A stretch of DNA of 27,999 nucleotides from JBGTLW01 sp041743835. Lineage in GTDB: Bacteria; Planctomycetota; Phycisphaerae; Phycisphaerales; Phycisphaeraceae. Shown here piece by piece: positions 1-7,476 of the stretch. A model generated the notes under the pieces. The model searched no databases. It saw only the letters and a list, made by a program, of their open reading frames with translations, and was not told the origin of the DNA. The stretch spans positions 1 through 27,999 of the forward strand of contig JBGTLW010000352.1 of assembly GCA_041743835.1 (NCBI GenBank), in the 5' to 3' direction. Every line of letters starts with the position of its first letter. Position 1 is the first letter of the stretch. The position numbers were made by a program, and so were the translations under genes.

Positions 1-384
1 GGTGATTGAGGCTTCATCCGTGAGCTCCGTCTTGCAAGGTTCTGGCCGTTGGCACAACGATACCTTGCAATCTACGCGCGGCCACCCGCCGCGGTTCACC
101 TTGAAACGCAAGGGGAAGCGGGGTTATTCAGGGACGACTAATAACCGCCAAGACGCGGAGATCGCTAAGAACGCGCACGAGAGATGGGCCCGGGTGGCAT
201 GGTCAAGCGTAGCGCAGGCCATGAATAACGCGAGAGGGGTGTTACGCATGGCCTGCCTCGCGGAGCTCGTTGACCATGGGACCCCTTCTCATGCAAGTTC
301 TAAGGAAGGCATTTTCATAAAATCAAAAACGACTTTGACTTGGCGCTCTCGGCGTCTTGGCGCTTTGAACCACTTCGAGGTTAT
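1..384. other. Left-edge non-coding stretch
   Basis: I see no gene I can support here. One reading frame is open through most of the stretch on the plus strand, but its translation is low in hydrophobic order, has no recognisable domain and runs antisense into the 3' end of the secreted-protein gene. The stretch contains a pair of imperfect inverted repeats (146-169 and 339-362) and two copies of the 10-mer ggttattcag (122-131 and 379-388). The second 10-mer copy covers the stop codon of the neighbouring gene. It may hold the 3' untranslated region of that gene, but no clear hairpin-plus-T-run terminator is visible. Confidence 0.5.
146..362. repeat. Imperfect inverted-repeat pair, 24-nt arms
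   Basis: The arm at 146-169 matches the reverse complement of 339-362 at 21 of 24 positions, by hand alignment. The arms share the core cgccaagacgc and are 169 nt apart. The unit is itself built from near-repeats of the type cgccaag/cgctaag. Such an element could be an interspersed intergenic repeat, since similar cgccaagacgcc-type units are, to my recollection, common between genes in PVC-group genomes. It could also be a long-range stem in the 3' region of the adjacent minus-strand transcript. Copy number elsewhere in the genome cannot be seen from this window. Confidence 0.5.
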
Positions 385-1836
385 TCAGAAGTCCCCTTTG
401 TCATCCTTCGGCGCGATGAACCGCTCGCGGAAGGCGTCCAAAGTGACCTCGCCGAGGCCGAGGATGTGCATCAACTCGCCGGTGTCGGAGAAGTCCAGCC
501 GTTGCTTGGGGCTGTAGTATTCAAACGCTGCCTCCCACGCCTTGCCATCCGTCGGGTGGGCCAAGGCCTGCTGGACGAAAAGGTCTGAGCCACCGGCTCG
601 GTTGAGGTAGCGGTTGGCATCCTTGATGCGGATGTAGTTGGTCTGCTGCTTGGTGTAGGTCAGGTCCGCGGGCGTGGTGTGTCTCTCGTTCCAGTCGCTG
701 TGCTGGACCACGTGGATGCGCTTGGTGGTTTCCACGTCCGGGAGTTTCTGCTTGATGATCTTGACCACGTCGGCTGTGATGTCCGACTGGCCCCCTTCCT
801 TGACCCAGATGTCTCCGCCGGCATTGAGCGTGGCCGACCATCGCTCGACCAGGGCCTCGACTGCTTTTTCCCAGTCGGCATCGGCAGCCACCCAGCCGCC
901 GAGATCGCCAAAGCAGGTATCCATCACCGCGTCGGATTTTTTGTTGAAGGTTTTCTTGTTCGTGCCGTAAGCCCCGGACACAGCCAGCGTGTGGGCCTTG
1001 ACCCACGCCGTGTCGAAAAGAGCCAGCAGCATCGTGCGGTCGGCCGCAGCGGAGTGGCCGTCGTCCTTGTCCGGGGCGTGGTCGTAGTGAAGCGAGACCA
1101 GGTCCTTCTCGGAGTTGAAGACGCGGGGCTCCGGGGGCTCCGGGGGCTCCGTCGGCTGGGTTGCCGCAGCGGTATCGCCACCGGCTCGATTCGACGGAGC
1201 AAGCTTCTCGCTCTGGGCCTGCTTGACATCAATGTCCTTGTACAACACGATCCGGTCGATGAAAAAGTTCTTCGACCGCCCCGCCACTTCGAAGACGTGG
1301 ACACCCGCCGCCAAGTCGTATTCCGCGATAGCGAACTTGTGTCTGGCGTACTCGCTCTTGACATTCCAACTCCACTCGTAGCTCGCGCCCAGCAGCACGC
1401 ACTTGGTGAACTTGCCCAGCCAGTCGGGCTGGCCGTCCATCCGCACGTAGCAGTCGTTGGCCTTGTCTCCCTCCTTTGTCTCGATGGGGGCCTCTAGGCC
1501 GCGGACCGCCAGCTTGTACTTGCCGGGGTTGGTAATCCGGATGCGATAGGTCAGCACGCTGGTCGGCGGGCCGCTGACTTCACTGTTGCCGGTGAACTGC
1601 AGACAGCCCTCGCCGAGGAACCCATCGACCCACTTCTCGAAACCAGCATCGGTGTGCTTCTTCCACATGTCGAGCTTGCTGAAGGTAGTTTCAGCCTCGA
1701 TGCAGACATAGCCCCCCTCTTCAATGTAGATGTCCGCAGCAGCGGACTTGGTTTGGGCTGCGGCCGGGGCCACGACCCATGCCACAGCGAGAAACACAGC
1801 GACCAGCATCCGGACATGATGTAGAGCCTTGGCCAT
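385..1836 (-). CDS. Secreted protein with N-terminal carbohydrate-binding-module-like domain
   Basis: The product is about 483 residues. I place the start at the ATG at 1836 because it begins directly with a signal peptide (a Lys/His/Arg n-region, a hydrophobic run to about residue 25, then an APAAAQ cleavage site). The longer reading frame upstream would bury this signal. Residues about 35-205 have the look of a CBM6/35-type beta-sandwich: an early IEAE-like strand (YVCIEAETTF), a YRIRITNPGKYKLAVRG segment and a closing FFIDRIVLYKD strand. Then comes a Pro/Glu/Thr linker (TEPPEPPEP, encoded by a ctccgggg repeat). The roughly 240-residue C-terminal part starts FNSEKDLVSLHYDHAPDKDD and I do not recognise its family. 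It may be a catalytic domain acting on a polymer outside the cytoplasm, but no catalytic motif is evident. The gene stands alone, on the same strand as the pilus operon but about 600 nt beyond it. Confidence 0.85.
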   Translation of the reverse strand: MAKALHHVRMLVAVFLAVAWVVAPAAAQTKSAAADIYIEEGGYVCIEAETTFSKLDMWKKHTDAGFEKWVDGFLGEGCLQFTGNSEVSGPPTSVLTYRIRITNPGKYKLAVRGLEAPIETKEGDKANDCYVRMDGQPDWLGKFTKCVLLGASYEWSWNVKSEYARHKFAIAEYDLAAGVHVFEVAGRSKNFFIDRIVLYKDIDVKQAQSEKLAPSNRAGGDTAAATQPTEPPEPPEPRVFNSEKDLVSLHYDHAPDKDDGHSAAADRTMLLALFDTAWVKAHTLAVSGAYGTNKKTFNKKSDAVMDTCFGDLGGWVAADADWEKAVEALVERWSATLNAGGDIWVKEGGQSDITADVVKIIKQKLPDVETTKRIHVVQHSDWNERHTTPADLTYTKQQTNYIRIKDANRYLNRAGGSDLFVQQALAHPTDGKAWEAAFEYYSPKQRLDFSDTGELMHILGLGEVTLDAFRERFIAPKDDKGDF

Positions 1837-2443
1837 CGCATCCCCATTCGTTGAAAAATCCATCCGGGCCTGAATCCCCGACACACGTCGCATGTCGCAT
1901 CGAATACGCAGCCACCAAGCGATCATGCACTACCTTGCGACCTGAGCCTCCAGCCGGCGTGACACCCTGGGTATACCAATTCGCCACCATCTCCGCCATC
2001 GCCGCTTCGTCCAGCTACCTCGGAAGCTGCCACCGTATGAACAGCACAAGCCCACCAACCAGTCCACGGCCCCATCAGCTCTGCGTGCTGCTTCTCACCC
2101 CTGCTGCCCGGTCTTCATTCTATATCGTATGGTGATCTTGCCAGATGCTGATTCAAAATCACTTCTTCACGAGCCATGGTGACGGGTGTACCGTCCCGAC
2201 GGAAGCGAGAAATGGAGCCGAGGGGGATCACGTCTATACGGCTGAGTGCGTCGGCGTATCAACATGTAAACACTTGTTGCACAATGAATTACGACATACA
2301 TCGCCAGAAGATTTGGCTTCAGTGTTTTTCAGGATCAGACACACTCGTCAGACACCAAAGACACACGCTTTCGACGAGCCGGTGCCCGACGATACTTTGA
2401 ACACCCCAAGCCTCGTAATGAAAATTATCTATGCGCCTGCCGG
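1837..2443. other. Intergenic stretch without a supported gene
   Basis: About 600 nt separate the last pseudopilin gene (stop at 2444) from the start of the secreted-protein gene (1836). It must hold the 3' end of the pilus transcript and the promoter of the secreted-protein gene, both on the minus strand. Open frames on the plus strand at 1779-2135 and 2145-2513 run antisense into neighbouring genes and have no recognisable domain, so I treat them as chance. I found no tRNA-like T-arm and no convincing hairpin with a T-run. A short direct repeat, tcagacac, occurs twice near 2335-2355. Nothing else stands out. Confidence 0.5.
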
Positions 2444-3064
2444 TCATCGCAAGCGGGACGATATCGAGTCCGGGGCCAGTCCGAGCGGTTGGAACACATC
2501 ACGGATACCGTAGTCGAGCATGAGTTCGTAGTAATGCTTGGTCTGCGTTCGCTCGGAGCCATAGAACGTCCAAGGCGGTCCAGTTGAAATAGTCACGCGA
2601 TATCGGGCATTGCCGCGCACCCAGCGGTGTGGTTCGCCTGCAAACGCCTCAACGCGCATCAGGCCGGAGCCTACGTACGCCTCATTGGGCAAGCTACTAA
2701 TCAGAGGAAAGTTGCCGCTCGGGCGGAACGACCCCAACGTAGGTTTAACGATGGACGGGTCAGAGCGGGTAATGGTACCCCCGGAGAGTAGTCCGCCGCC
2801 GGCTTGGCCAAAACGACCCGCGGTAGCTGCGGAGAACGCCCGGGCATGGGCCTGCTCCACCACTTCCTGTCTAGCTCGGTGGATCTCCATGGCGCTCCAC
2901 ACCAGAAAGAACACGACGAGCATGGTGGACGCACAGAACACCATCTCGATCGCGGCGGTTCCTCGCCGACGGGCGTCGGCTGGCACATACGTAGGGACCG
3001 TGTACCGCACCCCTGGCGCGAGAGCGACCGAGTACTCAGTGGAGGTTAACTGGATGCAGGTCAT
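2444..3064 (-). CDS. TadE-like pseudopilin
   Basis: The product is an inner-membrane, pilin-like protein of a Tad/Flp machine, about 206 residues from the ATG at 3064. The diagnostic part is RRRGTAAIEMVF at about residues 32-43, followed by one hydrophobic helix (ASTMLVVFFLVWSAM). This is the TadE layout in which a G-x-A-x-x-E segment leads the membrane helix and the rest lies in the periplasm. The reading frame stays open upstream to a TTG at 3112. The ATG at 3064 overlaps the preceding gene's stop (3036) by 29 nt, and GTG codons at 3010 and 2986 are also possible starts that would give a more usual short N-terminus. The true start is therefore uncertain. It is the last gene of the long minus-strand operon and is probably translationally coupled to the gene before it. 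Confidence 0.8.
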   Translation of the reverse strand: MTCIQLTSTEYSVALAPGVRYTVPTYVPADARRRGTAAIEMVFCASTMLVVFFLVWSAMEIHRARQEVVEQAHARAFSAATAGRFGQAGGGLLSGGTITRSDPSIVKPTLGSFRPSGNFPLISSLPNEAYVGSGLMRVEAFAGEPHRWVRGNARYRVTISTGPPWTFYGSERTQTKHYYELMLDYGIRDVFQPLGLAPDSISSRLR

Positions 3065-4256
3065 GCTTGCTACCGTAGAAGCGGATCCCAGCGCGTTGGA
3101 ACATATCCGCAAGCTTCTGGTCCTGGTTGCTTTGCTGTATTGTCAGACGCAGGGCCTCGGCGTGGGTAAGGCGTGGTCGCCACCACCAGCCCTGCTTGGA
3201 CCATACCCGCCAAGGTAACACCACTCCAGTGACACCGGTGACGGGGTTGTCGTGGCCGTTAAAAGTCTCAGCCGCACCGTATGCCACCACATCACGCACC
3301 GGCTTGCCAAAGTATCGAGGGATGAAAGGCTGGGGCTTGGTTGACCAGTCCGTCGAAGCCACCGCCAGCACCGTGAAGGCGGTATCCCGCTGGTAATTGC
3401 TGGGGGCGAGTTCGGCGGTGAATGTCTGGGTGATTAAGACGTGGTGCTTAGTAGTCCCGGCAATGAAAAGGGAGGTCATGTTCGTCGTAGCCAGCCAAGT
3501 CTGCTGGCCACCACCCAACCGGATCGGACGGAGCATTCGCTCAAGTTTCTTGCGATCACTGTTAACCTGAGCGACTAGTGTCGCCTGCAACGAAGCGAGG
3601 TCGCCCGGCCGCACCGGCGGGCTCACAGTGCCCGGCTTAGCGGCCCCGGCCTGCGTGAGATAAACCTGATGCCCCGACGCGATCTCAATGTGGCTGCGTT
3701 GCTGCTCGATCCAACGCGGCGTCTGAGCCACCACCGCTTGCTGGTAGGAATCGAGTTGTCTGAGTCGCTGGCGCAATTGTGGCACCTTACGGATCGCCGG
3801 GAACACTTGTTTCGCGAAGCGAACATAGGCTTGCCATTCTGGGACCAGTTGCGCCGCCAATTCCACTCCGGCCCAGAAGGTCCACAACCCTCCCATCAAC
3901 TTAGTCGCTTTGATCGATAGGTCCGTCAGCCGTGCCCCAACGATCACCAGCGTCTCGACCGCCGAGATCGCTAGCACCTCTGCCGAAGCGGTGCGGACGA
4001 TTACCTTATTGCTGGCAGTGATCAGGTTCAGCGCTCGCGCGTTGTGCTGGGCCGCTCCATATGCAGCGGTATCTGCCACTGCCTGAGCACGCATTTTGCG
4101 TGTGCTGAACTCACCGGTGTTCCACACCATTCCTATTAGCGCCACCAGCACGAAGGCGAGCAGCACCAGCAGGATGCCGACGCCGCCACGTTGATCTCGA
4201 TGGACATCGGTGGCCATACGTCGGAGCACATGATTAATTGATGGTTCAACACGCAT
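3036..4256 (-). CDS. TadG-like protein with TadE/TadG N-terminal helix
   Basis: This 406-residue protein begins with a basic stretch (LRRMATDVHRDQRGG) and a hydrophobic helix at about residues 26-45. Then come TRKMRAQAVADTAAYGAA at 52-69, the typical N-terminal pattern of TadG/TadE-like proteins (Pfam-type TadE/TadG N-terminal region, where a membrane helix precedes an ADTAALAGA-like helix). The remaining 330 residues are predicted periplasmic and rich in short helices. I see no von Willebrand A-type MIDAS motif (DxSxS), which many TadG proteins carry, so this is a shorter or diverged form. It starts with ATG 3 nt after the stop of the preceding TadE-like gene and overlaps the next gene. In Tad systems such proteins are minor pilins or envelope parts of the machine. 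Confidence 0.75.
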   Translation of the reverse strand: MRVEPSINHVLRRMATDVHRDQRGGVGILLVLLAFVLVALIGMVWNTGEFSTRKMRAQAVADTAAYGAAQHNARALNLITASNKVIVRTASAEVLAISAVETLVIVGARLTDLSIKATKLMGGLWTFWAGVELAAQLVPEWQAYVRFAKQVFPAIRKVPQLRQRLRQLDSYQQAVVAQTPRWIEQQRSHIEIASGHQVYLTQAGAAKPGTVSPPVRPGDLASLQATLVAQVNSDRKKLERMLRPIRLGGGQQTWLATTNMTSLFIAGTTKHHVLITQTFTAELAPSNYQRDTAFTVLAVASTDWSTKPQPFIPRYFGKPVRDVVAYGAAETFNGHDNPVTGVTGVVLPWRVWSKQGWWWRPRLTHAEALRLTIQQSNQDQKLADMFQRAGIRFYGSKHDLHPVNLH

Positions 4257-4259
4257 CGG

Positions 4260-5126
4260 TCACAACCTAGTGGCTTGAGGTTCTAATGACGGCGACATGA
4301 CCAGGCCGCCGACGGCACCGGGGTTCATCCGCCCGGGCGAGGCCTGTAGGATGCACTGCGCGGGGATAGTAACAAACCGTCCTTGCACCCCGGCGACGCT
4401 AGACCTTGCGGGGCTGAGGATCACTGCTGCCCCGGGCACGGTAAGTTGGAATTGGTACTTGACCTTGACCGTAATGGAACGCCCGCCGAGGACAGTGGGT
4501 ACGCGATCGCTAGGCGACACCGTGGTCGCCGCCAGTGCATAGCCGTATCGCTGGGTAAACGTGCTGGGCAGGGAGACACCGCTGCGTTGTAGCGTCCGTT
4601 GGATGTAGCGCGCGTCCGACTCGGTCGAGCCGGAGGACAAGCCTTTGGGGCTGATCCCGCTGAGGACCAGCGCCGCCGCTCGCCGTGGTTGCTTGGTATC
4701 GGTATTGGTAATGGCTGTCCGTGCACTAGCAAACGCGGCATAATTGACCACCAGCGACGCATTGACCAGCAACGCAGACTGCACGATCACCGCAAGCACG
4801 GTCAGGAAGATCGGCAGCGTGAGGATAAAAGAGACCGACGCGCTACCCGCGTCCTCACGCAGCAGCCGGCCAATCGCATGCACCCAACGTTGCCGATATG
4901 GCCCGGCATATGACTGGTCCATCCGAAGTATTAATCGATACGCAAGCAGCGTCCAAAATGTCACTGCAGCGAGGCACACCACAGGCATCTGCCACGCATT
5001 GAGCAGGCTACCCTCAAATGCGCTGACCGACAGCAGCGAGTCACGTAAAAGCAGCAGAATCGCCAAAGACGCCAGACCCAAACCCGCGTCAATCCACCAC
5101 GATCTGATACTTTCGCATCTGTGCAT
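4260..5126 (-). CDS. TadE-like pseudopilin with two extra N-terminal membrane helices
   Basis: The protein has 288 residues. A TadE-type segment lies at about 88-138: LLREDAGSASVSFILTLP leads into a hydrophobic helix, followed by VVNYAAFASARTAI, which is typical of the helix after the membrane span in TadE/TadF proteins. Unlike ordinary TadE, two more hydrophobic segments come first, at about 15-34 and 47-67, with a basic loop between them and the TadE part. The C-terminal 150 residues are predicted periplasmic and beta-rich. The ATG at 5126 lies 2 nt after the stop of the prepilin peptidase gene, so the two are surely cotranscribed. Its likely role is a minor pseudopilin of the Tad apparatus; the extra helices may tie it to the inner-membrane platform or the peptidase. 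Confidence 0.75.
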   Translation of the reverse strand: MHRCESIRSWWIDAGLGLASLAILLLLRDSLLSVSAFEGSLLNAWQMPVVCLAAVTFWTLLAYRLILRMDQSYAGPYRQRWVHAIGRLLREDAGSASVSFILTLPIFLTVLAVIVQSALLVNASLVVNYAAFASARTAITNTDTKQPRRAAALVLSGISPKGLSSGSTESDARYIQRTLQRSGVSLPSTFTQRYGYALAATTVSPSDRVPTVLGGRSITVKVKYQFQLTVPGAAVILSPARSSVAGVQGRFVTIPAQCILQASPGRMNPGAVGGLVMSPSLEPQATRL

Positions 5127-5128
5127 GA

Positions 5129-5884
5129 TCAGGCAAGCAACGAGGTAAATGAGAAGAACGGCGACACTAACAACCCCAGCAACAACGGCACCGCGAATGG
5201 GATGTATCGATCCGGGTAGGCCGCAGCCACAAAACGCTGACGCGAGTAGATCAGCGTCATCAGCGCATACGCTAGGTATCGCAAGACGCTCGTCACCCGA
5301 CCGCTAAGTACAGCGTTACACAAAGCGAAGACTGCGGCAAACATCAGCCCGTTGAGCAGCACATGCAGCACCGCCTCAAACCCCAAGAGCGCTCCCAACG
5401 CGGCAATGAGTTTGGCGTCACCGCCACCCATCCCCGCAAGCAGCACACACATCAGCCCGATCGCAGCGCACACGCCGAACCCTGCAAGCACATCCGCAAC
5501 ACCCGCCGACCCGGTCCAACGCAGCAGCAGGTCTGGCCCCATCGCAGTGATTGCTTGCGTGCCTAGGTTAAGGCCCAGTCCCAAGAGGATAGCGGTGTAG
5601 GTCAGGGCATTGGGGATGCGCGCGGTACCCGCGTCCCACCAAGCCGCTGCGGAACAAACCAACATCGTGAGGAACAGCACAAACAACCCGCGATCGTGGA
5701 TGCCCATCCCGACCTGCGCAGCCGCAGTCAGAACTGAAGCACCGCTTAGCGCTAATACCCAGAACAAGCCAAACTGATGCCTCACCCGACGATTCATCGC
5801 ACCATCAGCCTGCGTGAAGTCGCCCGCGGATGCGGCGCGCGAGTTCTCGATTGCGAATCGTATAATCCCATCGGGCTGCGGCAT
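5129..5884 (-). CDS. cpaA: Prepilin peptidase, CpaA/TadV type
   Basis: This inner-membrane aspartic protease of the A24 family cleaves the leader of Flp-type prepilins. With the ATG at 5884 it has 251 residues. The two catalytic aspartates are visible: D84 in WWDAGTARIPN (the usual D-x6-IPN motif) and D156 in GMGGGDAKL (the GxGD motif). Several hydrophobic helices surround them, and there is no N-terminal methyltransferase domain, as expected for the short CpaA/TadV class. The ATG shares one base with the TGA of the flp gene (TGATG), which suggests translational coupling. A GTG one codon earlier (5887) is equally possible, and an internal ATG at 5797 would remove a hydrophilic 29-residue N-terminal extension. 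Its substrates are probably the two small pilin-like products just upstream. Confidence 0.9.
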   Translation of the reverse strand: MPQPDGIIRFAIENSRAASAGDFTQADGAMNRRVRHQFGLFWVLALSGASVLTAAAQVGMGIHDRGLFVLFLTMLVCSAAAWWDAGTARIPNALTYTAILLGLGLNLGTQAITAMGPDLLLRWTGSAGVADVLAGFGVCAAIGLMCVLLAGMGGGDAKLIAALGALLGFEAVLHVLLNGLMFAAVFALCNAVLSGRVTSVLRYLAYALMTLIYSRQRFVAAAYPDRYIPFAVPLLLGLLVSPFFSFTSLLA

Positions 5885-6096
5885 CACGTCTTTGCTCGCT
5901 TATCAAGCACCTTATCGGAGTCATCTGTGAAGAATCCAACCAGTTTCTCACGGAAGGCTACTAGCGCTACCACGATAGGAATAACGATCACCAAGATTAA
6001 CAGAACCTTTTCTATGGACATCGCGCCGGTATCGTTTCGGTGGAAGCGGGTGGCTGAATCGAGGCATTTGTGGCCAAAGCATTTAAGTTTATTCAC
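5884..6096 (-). CDS. flp: Flp-type (type IVb) prepilin
   Basis: This 70-residue major-pilin candidate has a GTG start preceded by GGAG eight bases upstream. Residues 1-24 form a hydrophilic, basic leader ending in NDTG. After G24 come A25-M-S-I-E29, so a glutamate sits at position +5 of the mature chain, the hallmark of peptidase-processed pilins. About 18 hydrophobic residues (VLLILVIVIPIVVALVAF) follow, and then a short charged tail. Mature length would be about 46 residues, which fits Flp pilins. The gene lies between a 58-residue pilin-like ORF and the prepilin peptidase, the usual flp neighbourhood. It would be cleaved by the peptidase and polymerised by the Tad machine. Confidence 0.88.
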   Translation of the reverse strand: MNKLKCFGHKCLDSATRFHRNDTGAMSIEKVLLILVIVIPIVVALVAFREKLVGFFTDDSDKVLDKRAKT

Positions 6097-6134
6097 GATT
6101 GCATCTCCGGGGTTACTAGCAAGTGAGGGAATAG

Positions 6135-6311
6135 TTATGGAAACGGTATGCGGATCATCTCAATCACACGCAGACCGTAGACCTGCGTCATGTCCATCAT
6201 CACGGGTACAAGCATTCCGATGGGAAACACGAAGGTCAGGAGGATCAGCATATAATCCACCGCCAACGCGGCGCGATCATCCCGGTGGAGTCGTCGGATT
6301 AGAGTGATCAT
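6135..6311 (-). CDS. Small pilin-like protein, second Flp-like product
   Basis: A 58-residue ORF starts with ATG at 6311 in a 4-nt ATGA overlap with the cpaF stop, and ends with TAA at 6135. Its translation aligns without gaps to the Flp prepilin. Residues 11-31, DDRAALAVDY then a hydrophobic run ending FP-I, match the Flp leader/helix stretch NDTGAMSIEK and its run ending IP-I, with D, A, L and P-I shared. In this register a peptidase site would fall after A14 (Ala in place of Gly at -1), with D19 in place of the +5 glutamate. This suggests a minor pilin or a diverged pseudopilin, cotranscribed and translationally coupled with cpaF. Without the overlap and the alignment it would be easy to miss. 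Whether it is processed is uncertain. Confidence 0.75.
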   Translation of the reverse strand: MITLIRRLHRDDRAALAVDYMLILLTFVFPIGMLVPVMMDMTQVYGLRVIEMIRIPFP

Positions 6312-7462
6312 GCGCTCCCTCTAGGCTTGGCGTCGAACATCGCTCGGGTGAGGTCCGGTGTGTCCATGAGCCCGGCGTACATCAACTCGCCAGCCAGCGC
6401 GGGGCTTTGCCCGGTCCAGCGGAGTTCGAGTTCACCGGCGGTTCCCACGAGGTTGAACAGGTCCGTGACCAGGTAGGCTTGGTTGGTTTCGTCGTAAGCG
6501 ACCTCGCTGATGTGGGTGATGATGCGTCGGCCGTTGTACAACCGGGCGGTCTGCACGACCAGATCTATGGCGGAGGCGATCTGTGATCGCAACGCAAACA
6601 GTGGTATGCCCACATCCGCGAGAAGCGCCATAGTTTCGATCCGTCGGCAGGCGTCGTGCGGCGTGTTGGCGTGGCAGGTCGCCATGCAACCGCGGTGCCC
6701 GCTAGTCATCGCCTGGACCATATCCAGCGACTCGCCCCGGCGGATCTCACCGACGATGATTCGGTCCGGTCTCATCCGAAGCGACGTGACAAACAAGTCC
6801 CGAATGGTGATCCCACCGCGCCCTTGGGCGTCTGGGTGCCGGGCTTCGAGCGTAACCACATGTTCCTTCTGCACCTGCAGTTCACGGGTATCCTCGATGA
6901 CCACAATGCGTTGGTCATCCTCAAAAGCGGTGGAGAGCATGTTCAGTAAAGTGGTCTTGCCCGAGCCAGTACCCCCGCTCACGATGATGTTCTGGTGGGC
7001 TCGCACAGCTAGCAGGATGAACTCGAGCGCCTGCGGAGTGATGGCCTTGTGTTCGAGGAGAAAGTCAGGCGTGACAGCTGCGGCAGAGAACCTCCGGATA
7101 TTCATCGAAATGCCCCGACCCGAGATCGGCGAGAGCACAATGCACACGCGCGACCCATCTGGCAGTCGGGCGTCGAGGAGCGGACGCTGACTTGAGATCG
7201 TCTGGCCGACGAACTGGGCAATATTGTTGGCGGCGGCCTCAAGGCGGTCGTCGCTACTAAACCGTGCGTCGGTCAGTTCAAGCCTGCCTCGGCGCTCCAC
7301 GTAGATGCGGTCGATGCCATTGACCATGATCTCACTAACCGACGGGTCATCGAAAAATGGAATGATCGGCCCCAGGAAATACCGAAGGCTCGCGCGATAT
7401 GCCAACTCATCCGACGAGATGTCGGTGGCTGGCGGCACACTGAGGACGGAGTTCTGGGTCAT
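6308..7462 (-). CDS. cpaF: CpaF/TadA-type secretion ATPase, second copy, no FHA domain
   Basis: This 384-residue member of the type II/IV secretion (VirB11-like) ATPases powers pilus assembly or movement from the cytoplasmic side of the inner membrane. Visible motifs: Walker A GGTGSGKT at 163-170, Asp box VIEDTREL at 188-195, Walker B region RPDRIIVGEI at 231-240 and His box CMATCHANTP at 259-268. The N-terminal part carries the CpaF signatures DPSVSEIMVNG (39-49) and LLDARLPDGSRV (95-106). It begins at an ATG 14 nt after the 850-residue protein gene, and its TGA overlaps the pilin-like ORF. All catalytic residues look intact. A second ATPase of the same family, fused to an FHA domain, is encoded in the divergent operon, so this one may drive a separate step such as retraction or secretion of a subset of pilins. 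Confidence 0.93.
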   Translation of the reverse strand: MTQNSVLSVPPATDISSDELAYRASLRYFLGPIIPFFDDPSVSEIMVNGIDRIYVERRGRLELTDARFSSDDRLEAAANNIAQFVGQTISSQRPLLDARLPDGSRVCIVLSPISGRGISMNIRRFSAAAVTPDFLLEHKAITPQALEFILLAVRAHQNIIVSGGTGSGKTTLLNMLSTAFEDDQRIVVIEDTRELQVQKEHVVTLEARHPDAQGRGGITIRDLFVTSLRMRPDRIIVGEIRRGESLDMVQAMTSGHRGCMATCHANTPHDACRRIETMALLADVGIPLFALRSQIASAIDLVVQTARLYNGRRIITHISEVAYDETNQAYLVTDLFNLVGTAGELELRWTGQSPALAGELMYAGLMDTPDLTRAMFDAKPRGSA

Positions 7463-7476
7463 CGTGGACTCTGGGT

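Noticed and set aside
2..517. Long plus-strand open frame at the left edge
   Set aside because: No domain, no ribosome site, contains the repeat arms and runs antisense into the secreted-protein gene.
2131..2180. tRNA-like T-loop (gattcaaaatc)
   Set aside because: No pairing acceptor stem or anticodon arm can be built around it.
1779..2513. Two plus-strand open frames in the 600-nt intergenic stretch
   Set aside because: Both overlap real genes antisense, have no domain or ribosome site and look like chance frames in GC-rich DNA.
3064..3112. TTG at 3112 as the start of the TadE-like gene
   Set aside because: It would overlap the upstream gene by 77 nt and add residues with no TadE feature; the ATG at 3064 is more plausible, though not certain.
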